DNA of 10,915 bases from Gammaproteobacteria bacterium (GCA_030625445.1 DAOUQU010000029.1:1-10915); one strand, 5' to 3'. Positions 1-5,913 are shown, numbered from the stretch's first letter. The notes: generated by a model not told the origin, from the letters alone. Made by a program: numbers and translations.

Positions 1-1281
1 CGATACTCGGTCTATCCGAAAACCCACTATGCCACACCACGGGAAACCATTCTCGGGGCAATCGATGAGATCAAGGCGGAGCTGAAACAGCGTCTCGAAG
101 AGCTGCGCAAGCTCGACAAGCTGGTCGAGGCGCAGCGCCTGGAGCAGCGCACCATGTTCGATATCGAGATGATGGTTGAACTGGGCTACTGTTCCGGCAT
201 AGAAAACTACTCCCGCTACCTCTCCGGACGTGCGCCGGGAGAGCCGCCGCCGACCCTGTTCGATTACCTGCCGGATGATACGCTGCTAGTGATCGACGAG
301 GCGCATGTCACGATTCCGCAGATCGGCGGTATGTTTCGCGGTGACCGGTCGCGCAAGGAAAATCTGGTGGAGTATGGTTTTCGATTGCCATCGGCGCTGG
401 ATAATCGTCCCTTGCGATTCGAGGAGTTTGAGGCGCGCTCGCCGCAGGCGATCTACATGACAGCGACGCCGCGGGACTACGAGATCGAACACTCCGGCGC
501 TGTGGTTGAACTGCTGGTCCGTCCCACCGGGCTGATCGATCCTGAAGTGGAGGTGCGCCCGGCTACGACCCAGGTCGACGATCTGCTCTCCGAGATCAAT
601 CGCTATGCCGCCAGGCAGCTGCGTGTGCTGGTGACGACCCTCACCAAGCGTATGGCCGAAGATCTGACCGAATATCTGATGGAACATGATGTCCGGGTGC
701 GCTACCTGCACTCGGATATCGATACTGTCGAACGGGTCGAGATCATCCGCGATCTGCGCCTGGGAGCCTTTGATGTGCTGGTCGGCATCAACCTGCTGCG
801 CGAAGGCCTGGATATGCCCGAGGTGGCACTGGTTGCAATTCTGGACGCCGACAAGGAGGGGTTTCTGCGTTCGGAGACATCGCTGATTCAGACCATCGGA
901 CGTGCGGCACGGAATGTCGAGGGCAGGGCGATTCTCTATGCGGATAAAATCACCGGTTCGATGGAGCGCGCCATCAGTGAGACCGAACGCCGCCGGCAAA
1001 AGCAGGTCGATTTCAACAGGGAGCATGGCATCACCCCTAAATCGATCGAAAAGAGCGTCGCGGACATTCTCGAGGGTGCTACCCCGGGCGCTCCGATGAA
1101 TGCGAAAAGGTATGCCAGGGTCGCACAGGAGATCGCGGAGTATGCATCACTGACGCCGAAGCAGATGATGAAAAAAGTGAAGGATCTGGAGAAGCAGATG
1201 TATCGTTACGCCCAGGATCTGGAGTTTGAAGAGGCGGCGGATATTCGTGATCAGATCAAGAGGTTGCAAGGGAAGTTTTAA
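1..1281 (+). CDS. uvrB: UvrABC excision nuclease subunit B, 3' part (5' end outside window)
   Basis: UvrB is the damage-verifying helicase-like subunit of cytoplasmic nucleotide excision repair; it is loaded by UvrA and then recruits UvrC. The reading frame is open from base 1, so 426 C-terminal residues are visible; compared with the usual ~670 residues, roughly 245 (including the Walker A motif) lie off the left edge. Visible signatures are the IENYSR...GEPPPTLFDYLP segment, a DEAH helicase motif II at 295-306 (many UvrBs have DESH here), the RPSALDNRPL-like region after it, the TATP motif III, and motif VI QTIGRAAR at 889-912. The last ~40 residues form a UVR domain (LEFEEAADIRDQI) that contacts UvrC. 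The linker before it is shorter than in E. coli, as far as I recall that sequence. No frameshift is seen. No clear terminator follows; a repeat begins directly after the stop. Confidence 0.98.
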   Translation, partial: RYSVYPKTHYATPRETILGAIDEIKAELKQRLEELRKLDKLVEAQRLEQRTMFDIEMMVELGYCSGIENYSRYLSGRAPGEPPPTLFDYLPDDTLLVIDEAHVTIPQIGGMFRGDRSRKENLVEYGFRLPSALDNRPLRFEEFEARSPQAIYMTATPRDYEIEHSGAVVELLVRPTGLIDPEVEVRPATTQVDDLLSEINRYAARQLRVLVTTLTKRMAEDLTEYLMEHDVRVRYLHSDIDTVERVEIIRDLRLGAFDVLVGINLLREGLDMPEVALVAILDADKEGFLRSETSLIQTIGRAARNVEGRAILYADKITGSMERAISETERRRQKQVDFNREHGITPKSIEKSVADILEGATPGAPMNAKRYARVAQEIAEYASLTPKQMMKKVKDLEKQMYRYAQDLEFEEAADIRDQIKRLQGKF

Positions 1282-1300
1282 GTTTTAGGTTTTAAGGAAA

Positions 1301-1407
1301 GTTTTAGGTTGTTACGTTTTAGGTTTTAGGATCGTCATTGTGAGGAGTGGAACGACGCGGCAATCCAGGCTACGTACTTAACCACCTAAAACATAACAAC
1401 CTAAAAC
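1301..1407. repeat. Inverted repeat of GTTTTAGG type, 24-bp arms
   Basis: Bases 1301-1324 and 1384-1407 are reverse complements over 24 bp with a single mismatch. Both arms are built of GTTTTAGGTT units, and extra copies of the unit (AGTTTTAGGTTTTAAGG at about 1280-1297; CTAAAACC to about 1415) allow slipped pairing further out. The structure fills most of the uvrB-lysS gap and could fold as a long hairpin in RNA. It carries no open reading frame. It looks like a dispersed non-coding repeat that other repeats have inserted into. Confidence 0.85.
1333..1366. repeat. Dispersed repeat of CGTCATTG...CAATCC type inside the loop of the inverted repeat
   Basis: The 34-bp segment begins CGTCATTGTGAGGAG and ends GACGCGGCAATCC, with inner pairing of CGTC with GACG and ATTG with CAAT. 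From memory it resembles a short intergenic palindromic repeat (CGTCATTGCGAGGAGCGAAG type) that is scattered in many bacterial genomes. It sits in the loop of the 1301-1407 inverted repeat. The family assignment is recall, not a search result. Confidence 0.55.
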
Positions 1408-1419
1408 CTAAAACCAAAC

Positions 1420-1428
1420 TGTTATAAT
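1420..1428 (+). promoter_or_regulatory. Extended -10 promoter for lysS
   Basis: TGTTATAAT is a perfect TATAAT hexamer (1423-1428) preceded by a TGN extension. No good -35 hexamer sits 16-18 bp upstream, where the sequence is repeat-derived (CCTAAA), which fits an extended -10 promoter. The expected start near 1435 gives a leader of ~34 nt to the lysS ATG. Confidence 0.65.
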
Positions 1429-1468
1429 CCACGACTTCTTGTTCCACTACCAGATTGCAAGCACCATC

Positions 1469-2980
1469 ATGACCAACTCGACCAACTCCACCGACCTCCC
1501 GCAAGACGAAAACAAGCTGATTGCCCAGCGACGTGAAACCCTGACGGCACTGCGGGAAGCGGGGAATCCCTTTCCGAACGATTTTCGCCGCAATGTCGTC
1601 AATGGCGAACTGCGTGTCGAGTATGAAGATAAAACCAAAGAGGAGTTAGAGGCGTTGGGGCTGCGCGTCAAAATCGCCGGCCGCATCATGAGCCGCCGCA
1701 TCATGGGCAAGGCGAGTTTTGCCAATCTGCAGGATATGAGCGGACGCATGCAACTCTATGTCGCGCGTGACAACATTGGTGAAGAGAACTATCTGGCATT
1801 CAAGAAAGAGTGGGATATCGGGGATATTATCGGCGCAGAGGGGGTGCTGACAAAAACCAACAGGGGCGAACTTTCCGTACGCTGCGACAGCGTCAGGCTG
1901 CTGACAAAATCGCTGCGCCCGCTGCCTGAAAAATTTCATGGCCTGACAGATCAGGAGCAGCGTTACCGGATGCGCTATATCGACCTGATCATGAACGAAG
2001 CCTCGCGTGATACCTTCCGTCTGCGTACACGGGTGGTGCAGTTTTTGCGCACCTACCTCGATGGCCACGGCTACATGGAGGTGGAGACCCCGATGATGCA
2101 GGCCATTCCCGGCGGCGCCACGGCGCGACCGTTCTCGACCTTTCATAATGCGCTGGATATGGAGCTGTTTCTGCGCATCGCACCGGAACTCTATCTGAAA
2201 CGCCTGGTCGTCGGCGGGTTCGAGCGTGTCTACGAAATCAACCGCAACTTCCGCAACGAAGGACTCTCCACGCGCCATAATCCCGAGTTCACCATGCTGG
2301 AGTTTTACCAGGCCTACGCGGATTACCGGGATTTGATGGATCTCACCGAAGATATGCTGCGCCATCTGACCGAGGAGGTGTTGGGAACCACCACCGTCAC
2401 TTATCAGGGTGAGGAGTATGATTTCGGCTCCCCGTTTGCACGCATGACGATCAAGGAGTCGATCCTGCACTTCAACCCGGATGTGAGCGTAGAACAGCTG
2501 GATGATGTGGAGAAGGCGCGAGCCGTTGCAGAGGGGCTCGGCATTCCGCTCAAAGAGAGCTACGGCCTCGGCAAAGTGCAGATCGAAATCTTCGAGAAGA
2601 CGGTCGAGCATCGTCTTATGAATCCGACCTTTATCACCGCCTATCCGACCGAAGTCTCTCCGCTGGCGCGCCGCAGCGATGCGGATCCCTTCGTCACAGA
2701 TCGTTTTGAGTTTTTTGTCGGCGGTCGCGAAATTGCCAACGGCTTCTCCGAGCTCAACGATGCCGAAGACCAGGCGGAGCGGTTCCGCAAACAGGTCGAG
2801 GAGAAAGATGCTGGTGATGATGAGGCGATGCACTACGATGCAGACTACATCCGCGCGCTGGAATACGGTATGCCGCCGACGGCCGGCGAGGGCATCGGCA
2901 TCGACCGCCTGGTGATGCTGCTGGCAGATGCACCATCCATCAGGGACGTGCTGCTGTTCCCGCACATGCGGGCAGAATAG
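1469..2980 (+). CDS. lysS: Lysyl-tRNA synthetase, class II
   Basis: Charges tRNA-Lys with lysine in the cytoplasm, as a homodimer. The 503-residue length is typical of bacterial class II LysRS. An N-terminal OB-fold anticodon-binding domain covers about residues 65-150 (GRIMSRRIMGKASFANLQD). Class II catalytic motifs follow in order: motif 1 near residues 190-212 (FLRTYLDGHGYMEVETPMM), motif 2 near 253-272 (RVYEINRNFRNEG followed by HNPEFTMLEFY), and motif 3 at 473-495 (GEGIGIDRLVMLL). I chose the ATG at 1469 because the upstream in-frame TTG (1439) lies only a few bases after the predicted transcription start and would add a non-conserved extension. No strong Shine-Dalgarno sequence is visible. 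Transcribed from its own promoter; in many gammaproteobacteria lysS follows prfB, but here it follows uvrB. Confidence 0.98.
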   Translation: MTNSTNSTDLPQDENKLIAQRRETLTALREAGNPFPNDFRRNVVNGELRVEYEDKTKEELEALGLRVKIAGRIMSRRIMGKASFANLQDMSGRMQLYVARDNIGEENYLAFKKEWDIGDIIGAEGVLTKTNRGELSVRCDSVRLLTKSLRPLPEKFHGLTDQEQRYRMRYIDLIMNEASRDTFRLRTRVVQFLRTYLDGHGYMEVETPMMQAIPGGATARPFSTFHNALDMELFLRIAPELYLKRLVVGGFERVYEINRNFRNEGLSTRHNPEFTMLEFYQAYADYRDLMDLTEDMLRHLTEEVLGTTTVTYQGEEYDFGSPFARMTIKESILHFNPDVSVEQLDDVEKARAVAEGLGIPLKESYGLGKVQIEIFEKTVEHRLMNPTFITAYPTEVSPLARRSDADPFVTDRFEFFVGGREIANGFSELNDAEDQAERFRKQVEEKDAGDDEAMHYDADYIRALEYGMPPTAGEGIGIDRLVMLLADAPSIRDVLLFPHMRAE

Positions 2981-3000
2981 CCTTTTAATGCATTTTTTCA

Positions 3001-3166
3001 CCACGGAACACACGGAATTGTTTTTTCAATGTGTTTCGGTACGCGAGTGACATCTCATCAACCTCAATGCATTACGCTGCATGGAGAGGTGTAATGCGCT
3101 GCGCTTATTGCACCCTACGACTATGTGAAAATGTTTTCTTTTCCGTGTAGTCCGTGTGTTCTGTGG
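3001..3166. repeat. Nested palindromic repeat: CCACGGAACACACGGA arms around a GGTGCAATAAGC-type palindrome
   Basis: The outer arms 3001-3016 and 3151-3166 are 16-bp reverse complements with one mismatch (CCACGGAACACACGGA versus TCCGTGTGTTCTGTGG). Inside, 3088-3118 holds a second palindrome, GGTGTAAT pairing with ATTGCACC (3107-3114) around GCGCTGCGC; an alternative stem GCATTAC (about 3069-3075) with GTAATGC (3091-3097) is also possible. Both parts resemble intergenic repeats widespread in bacteria. The right arm ends only 22 bp before the mtgA start codon. No coding frame is supported in 2981-3188. Confidence 0.8.
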
Positions 3167-3188
3167 TTTATTTTTCTGTGCTTTTGAA

Positions 3189-3911
3189 ATGGCAAAACGA
3201 CGACGCAGATCCCGCCGTAAAGGCATCATCAAAACAACCCTTGGCTGGCTGCTGAAGGGTTTTCTGCTGCTGTTTGCACTGTTGCTGCTGCTGATCCTGG
3301 TGTTTCGCTGGGTTCCCATCCCAACATCATCATTCATGCTGCAGCAGAGTTTTGCCGCCTGGCAGGATCCGCAGCATCACCGGGAGGTGAGGTACTGGTG
3401 GCTGGGTTGGGACGATATGCCAAAAAACGCGGCTCTTGCGGTGATTGCGGCAGAGGATCAGCGCTTCCCTGATCACTGGGGGCTGGACCTGAAGGAGCTG
3501 CAGCGTGCAATCGAACAGAATGGCGCGAGAGGCGCCAGCACCATCAGTCAACAGGTGGCGAAGAATCTTTTCCTGTGGGGCGGCAGAAGCTATGTGCGCA
3601 AAGCGCTGGAGGCGGGCATCACATTGCTGATTGAAGGGATGTGGCCAAAACAGCGTATCCTGGAGGTCTACCTGAATATCGCGCAGTTCGGCGATGGAGT
3701 CTATGGGCTCAACGCGGCCGGCAGGAAATTTTTCCACAGAGATCCGCGCAAAATGACCAGAAACCAATGCGCCCTGCTGGCTGCTGTGCTGCCAAATCCG
3801 GTAATCTACAAGGTCTCAAAGCCGGGCAAAAAAGTGCGCAAGCAGCAGCGCTGGATCTTGAAGCAGATGAAGCAGCTTGGCGGCATAAAGTATCTTGACA
3901 AACTGCAGTGA
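3189..3911 (+). CDS. mtgA: Monofunctional biosynthetic peptidoglycan transglycosylase
   Basis: MtgA polymerises lipid II into glycan strands at the outer face of the inner membrane and has a GT51 domain without the transpeptidase domain of bifunctional PBPs. The 240-residue product has a short, very basic N-terminus (MAKRRRRSRRK), one membrane anchor at about residues 18-39 (LLKGFLLLFALLLLLILV), then the GT51 domain. The catalytic glutamate is E89 in AAEDQRFPDHWG; the family motifs GASTISQQVAKNLFLW (115-130), RILEVYLNIAQFG (156-168; E159 is the likely second active-site Glu) and GVYGLNAAGRKFF (170-182) are intact. The ATG at 3189 is preferred over an upstream GTG at 3156 that lies within the repeat arm and would add a Cys/Phe-rich stretch before the basic N-terminus. 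The next gene starts 15 bp after the stop, so the two are probably co-transcribed. Confidence 0.97.
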   Translation: MAKRRRRSRRKGIIKTTLGWLLKGFLLLFALLLLLILVFRWVPIPTSSFMLQQSFAAWQDPQHHREVRYWWLGWDDMPKNAALAVIAAEDQRFPDHWGLDLKELQRAIEQNGARGASTISQQVAKNLFLWGGRSYVRKALEAGITLLIEGMWPKQRILEVYLNIAQFGDGVYGLNAAGRKFFHRDPRKMTRNQCALLAAVLPNPVIYKVSKPGKKVRKQQRWILKQMKQLGGIKYLDKLQ

Positions 3912-3926
3912 CAGATCGAGATTTCA

Positions 3927-4865
3927 TTGATTATCCCGTCAACATTTAAACCCCTCTGGTGGCTGGCAAACCAGCACCTGCAAACTCTGTGGCCTGTCTG
4001 GTTTGGAAAAACGCCGCTGCATGGCCGCAGCGAACGACTGGATCTGGATGATGGTGACTTTCTGGATCTTCGCTGGTTTGATGGTGATGGACCACTCGTG
4101 GTGGTTGTGCATGGCCTCGAAGGGTCAATTGATTCTCACTATGCGGGCGCAATGATGCAGGCGTTGCAGGAGCATGGTTTTCACGGCCTTTTTATGCATT
4201 TTCGAGGCTGCAGCGGCGAACCCAATCGCCTCGACCGATCTTATCACTCCGGTGAAACCGCTGACCTCGCCGCAGTTGTACAACATGCAGCGAGAGTGAC
4301 CGGCAAACCTGTTTTTGCAACGATCGGCTACTCGCTGGGAGCAAATGCGTTGTTGAAATGGCTGGGTGAAGATGGCGGGCAACCACCTCTGCAGCGTGCC
4401 GTTGCAGTCTCCGTCCCGTTTCAACTTGACGACGCGGCGCGTAAATTATCGACAGGCTTTTCGCGACTCTATCAAAATTATCTGTTGGAGAGGCTGCGAG
4501 AAAGTTATCGTCGCAAATTCCGGCAGCGAACATCGCCATTGGCGGTTGATGTCGATACGCTGCGTGATTTTTACAGCTTTGATGACAAGGTCACGGCTCC
4601 GCTGCATGGATTCAGCAGCGCGGATGACTACTACCGGCAGTCGAGTTCACGCCAATATCTGAAAAACATACAATGCGAGACGTTGATCCTGCAGGCGCAG
4701 GACGATCCCTTTTTGTTCGAGGAGAGCATTCCCCGCAATGAGGAGTTGTCGCCGCATGTTACGCTGGAGTTGTCAAAATATGGCGGTCATGTCGGTTTTA
4801 TTGGTGGTAGCGTGCTCCCCCATCGCTGGCTGGAACCACGCATTATCCGCTTTCTGCGGAGCTGA
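3927..4865 (+). CDS. yheT: YheT-family alpha/beta-fold hydrolase
   Basis: Predicted cytoplasmic serine hydrolase of the YheT/Emb8/ABHD family; the physiological substrate is not known for the bacterial members. The N-terminal family signature NQHLQTLWP is at residues 15-23, the oxyanion-loop motif VHGLEG at 61-66, the nucleophile elbow GYSLG at 134-138 (Ser136), the likely acid in QAQDDPF (Asp259 or Asp260) and the catalytic His in GGHVGF (His288). Length is 312 residues, slightly shorter than the ~340 of E. coli YheT. The start is TTG at 3927: an in-frame stop (that of mtgA) lies at 3909-3911 and the only upstream alternative is ATT at 3921; a weak GAG-containing site precedes it. It follows mtgA by 15 bp and is closed by an intrinsic terminator, so mtgA-yheT reads as a two-gene unit. 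Confidence 0.92.
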   Translation: MIIPSTFKPLWWLANQHLQTLWPVWFGKTPLHGRSERLDLDDGDFLDLRWFDGDGPLVVVVHGLEGSIDSHYAGAMMQALQEHGFHGLFMHFRGCSGEPNRLDRSYHSGETADLAAVVQHAARVTGKPVFATIGYSLGANALLKWLGEDGGQPPLQRAVAVSVPFQLDDAARKLSTGFSRLYQNYLLERLRESYRRKFRQRTSPLAVDVDTLRDFYSFDDKVTAPLHGFSSADDYYRQSSSRQYLKNIQCETLILQAQDDPFLFEESIPRNEELSPHVTLELSKYGGHVGFIGGSVLPHRWLEPRIIRFLRS

Positions 4866-4872
4866 TGGTTCC

Positions 4873-4909
4873 GGTGCAATAAGCCTGGCTCATTGCGCCC
4901 TGTTTTTTT
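4873..4909 (+). terminator. Intrinsic terminator after the YheT-family gene
   Basis: GGTGCAATAAGCC (4873-4885) pairs with GGCTCATTGCGCC (4887-4899) with one wobble and one mismatch, leaving a tiny loop; a run of seven T (4903-4909) follows. It ends the mtgA-yheT unit 7 bp after the stop codon. Its stem matches the palindrome inside the 3001-3166 repeat, so it may be a repeat copy serving as a terminator. Confidence 0.8.
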
Positions 4910-4971
4910 CCACAGATGCACACAGATAAACACAGATTAAAAGATGTCAAAATATCCGTGTGCATCTGTGG
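4910..4971. repeat. Inverted repeat, 18-bp arms of CCACAGATGCACACAGAT type
   Basis: Arms 4910-4927 and 4954-4971 are reverse complements over 18 bp with one mismatch, around a 26-nt A/T-rich loop that contains a further CACAGAT copy. This resembles a widespread CACAGATGAACACAGAT-type intergenic repeat (recall, not searched). It lies between the converging yheT and DsrC-like genes and could stall transcription from either side, but on the minus strand no T-tract follows it. Confidence 0.8.
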
Positions 4972-4999
4972 TTAATTTAACCCTTACACAGGATATAGC

Positions 5000-5350
5000 T
5001 TAAAAGCTGGTGCCGAAGCCATAGTCCTGCTGACTGCACATGGAGTTCATGCCGGCCAGGTCATGAATCTGAGTGACAGGGCCTTGCGGGAAGAGGCCGT
5101 AAAGGTACCTCTTGCCGCCTTCATCTTCAAACTCTGTATCCATCAGCGCCATCATTTTGCGGGCGCTGCGGCACTCCTCGCAATTGTCATAGACATCCAG
5201 CACGAAGTCGATGACACTCCAGTGCTCAGGTGAGAGTTCCACACCGGCTTGCTGTGCTTTTTGGCTGATGTGCTCGTGTGTGACTGAACGGGGCTTGTCG
5301 CCGGGCTCCAGGGTAAGACCTGTCAGGTTTTGTGGATTATCGTAATTCAT
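5000..5350 (-). CDS. Divergent DsrC/TusE-superfamily sulfur-relay-like protein
   Basis: A 116-residue soluble protein matching the DsrC/TusE fold family, whose members carry or relay sulfur as persulfides in sulfur oxidation or tRNA thiolation. Visible family features are LSPEHWSVIDFVLDVY (39-54), the R-A pair after it (RSARKMM), and RYLYGLFPQGP (81-91). The C-terminal redox arm is unlike canonical DsrC: the position of CysB (QAC-R in DsrC) is His96, the penultimate CysA is absent, and the chain instead runs AGMNSMC (Cys105) plus an 11-residue tail SQQDYGFGTSF. A CEEC pair sits at Cys57/Cys60, where canonical members lack it. The N-terminal region is shorter than in DsrC. The start at 5350 is fixed by GGAG (5357-5360) six bases upstream; an in-frame ATG at 5386 has no such site. 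Single-gene unit; role in sulfur transfer or regulation (RspA-like) is inferred. Confidence 0.85.
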   Translation of the reverse strand: MNYDNPQNLTGLTLEPGDKPRSVTHEHISQKAQQAGVELSPEHWSVIDFVLDVYDNCEECRSARKMMALMDTEFEDEGGKRYLYGLFPQGPVTQIHDLAGMNSMCSQQDYGFGTSF

Positions 5351-5394
5351 GGGTTTCTCCAATGGGTGGTTTGCTTTATTAATCATAATTATTA

Positions 5395-5419
5395 ATAACC
5401 AAGTAAATTACTAGGTTAT
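5395..5419. promoter_or_regulatory. IscR/Rrf2-type palindromic operator candidate
   Basis: A 25-bp dyad starting ATAACC and ending GGTTAT pairs at 11 of 12 symmetric positions around a central A. Its length and layout (ATA-N-YY...RR-N-TAT with an AGT/ACT inner pair and an A/T core) match what I know of type 1 IscR sites, though the inner GACT/AGTC is only partly kept. It covers the predicted transcription start of the DsrC-like gene, so binding would repress. The identity of the regulator is inferred. Confidence 0.55.
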
Positions 5420-5423
5420 CTTG

Positions 5424-5452
5424 ACGATAGTCCAGGATAATTGGATTGTCAA
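5424..5452 (-). promoter_or_regulatory. Sigma70-type promoter of the DsrC-like gene
   Basis: Read on the minus strand, TTGACA (5452-5447) is followed after 17 bp by TATCGT (5429-5424). The -35 is perfect and the -10 keeps 4 of 6 consensus bases. Transcription would start near 5417, inside the 25-bp palindrome, leaving a leader of ~65 nt. The spacer region also holds a weaker dyad with TTGAC/GTCAA ends (5421-5452). Confidence 0.6.
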
Positions 5453-5491
5453 GGGTTTACGCCTGTTTTTTGTGACTTCTCAATAACTCCG

Positions 5492-5613
5492 TGCAGGAAG
5501 CAGTCCGTAGGTCGGATGAGCGAAAGCGAAATCCGGCAACACAAAGCCGGATGACGGCGCTGGAATTTCCTGCATTGAATCAAATTTCGGTGAAAGTGCC
5601 TTATCCGGCCTAC
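5492..5613. repeat. Palindromic repeat cluster (GTAGGTCGGAT type)
   Basis: Three pairings nest here. GTAGGTCGGATGAG (5507-5520) and CTTATCCGGCCTAC (5600-5613) are reverse complements with two mismatches; ATCCGGC (5531-5537) and GCCGGAT (5546-5552) make a perfect 7-bp hairpin; TGCAGGAA (5492-5499) pairs with TTCCTGCA (5567-5574). The core resembles the GTAGGTCGGATTAGCG-type repeat common between genes in gammaproteobacteria (recall). The region 5451-5762 contains no gene I can support; the short open frame 5491-5694 is made largely of this repeat. Confidence 0.7.
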
Positions 5614-5762
5614 ATTGTTGATCTGGTATTGAATTATTGGAGTGGCCATCTGACCACGATTGAAAGGATGCCAACTTGCTCTCTGCGCCTATAACTCAGA
5701 ACGAATTAGATAATGAAGTGAGATCAATTATAGGCAATATCCAGCGATGGAAAAAAACATAC

Positions 5763-5790
5763 TTGACAATAACGCCTGAAAACGTAAAAT
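5763..5790 (+). promoter_or_regulatory. Promoter of the tRNA-Gly/Cys transcript
   Basis: A perfect TTGACA (5763-5768) is separated by 16 bp from TAAAAT (5785-5790), 5 of 6 to consensus. The mature tRNA-Gly starts 12 bp after the -10, giving a very short leader, as expected for a strong stable-RNA promoter. Confidence 0.8.
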
Positions 5791-5802
5791 CTGCACCCTT
5801 CA

Positions 5803-5878
5803 GCGGGAATAGCTCAGCTGGTAGAGCACAACCTTGCCAAGGTTGGGGTCGCGAGTTCGAATCTCGTTTCCCGCTCCA
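5803..5878 (+). tRNA. tRNA-Gly (GCC)
   Basis: A 76-nt cloverleaf: acceptor arms GCGGGAA (5803-5809) and TTCCCGC (5868-5874), D-arm AGCTCAGCTGGTAGAGC, anticodon GCC at 5836-5838 in the loop of ACCTT/AAGGT, T-arm GTTCGAATC, and an encoded CCA at 5876-5878. It reads GGC/GGT glycine codons. Confidence 0.98.
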
Positions 5879-5886
5879 GATTATAG

Positions 5887-5913
5887 AAACCCCGTATTTA
5901 ACTACGGGGTTTT
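5887..5913 (+). terminator. Hairpin between tRNA-Gly and tRNA-Cys, weak terminator or processing site
   Basis: AAACCCCGTA (5887-5896) and TACGGGGTTT (5903-5912) form a perfect 10-bp stem with a 6-nt loop. The T-run after the GC core is short and partly paired (TTTTGCTTT), so termination may be partial. No separate promoter for tRNA-Cys is evident downstream, which suggests read-through. Confidence 0.6.

Noticed and set aside
1280..1415. CRISPR array suggested by repeated GTTTTAGG units
   Set aside because: Units are 7-8 bp, directly adjacent or inverted, with no regular unique spacers and no cas genes nearby.
1646..3013. Long antisense open frame opposite lysS (455 codons)
   Set aside because: It mirrors lysS, whose class II synthetase motifs are all intact; the antisense translation is His/Gln/Arg-rich with no recognisable domain and no ribosome site. 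The same applies to the antisense frame at 286-1026 within uvrB.
3001..4971. mtgA-yheT as a transposed cassette or genomic island
   Set aside because: Both genes are ordinary core genes with codon use like their neighbours by eye, and there is no transposase, integrase or target-site duplication; only the repeat flanking is reported.
5348..5386. Upstream ATG at 5386 as the start of the DsrC-like gene
   Set aside because: No Shine-Dalgarno site precedes it, whereas the ATG at 5350 has GGAG at ideal spacing; the extra 12 residues do not fit the family's N-terminus.
5641..5663. Dyad GTGGCCATCTGACCAC (about 5643-5658) as an operator
   Set aside because: Only 6 of 8 pairs match, and it is about 100 bp from the nearest promoter; too weak to support.
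5491..5694. Short plus-strand frame (67 codons)
   Set aside because: Its first half is made of the palindromic repeat cluster, it has no ribosome binding site, and the translation resembles nothing I know.
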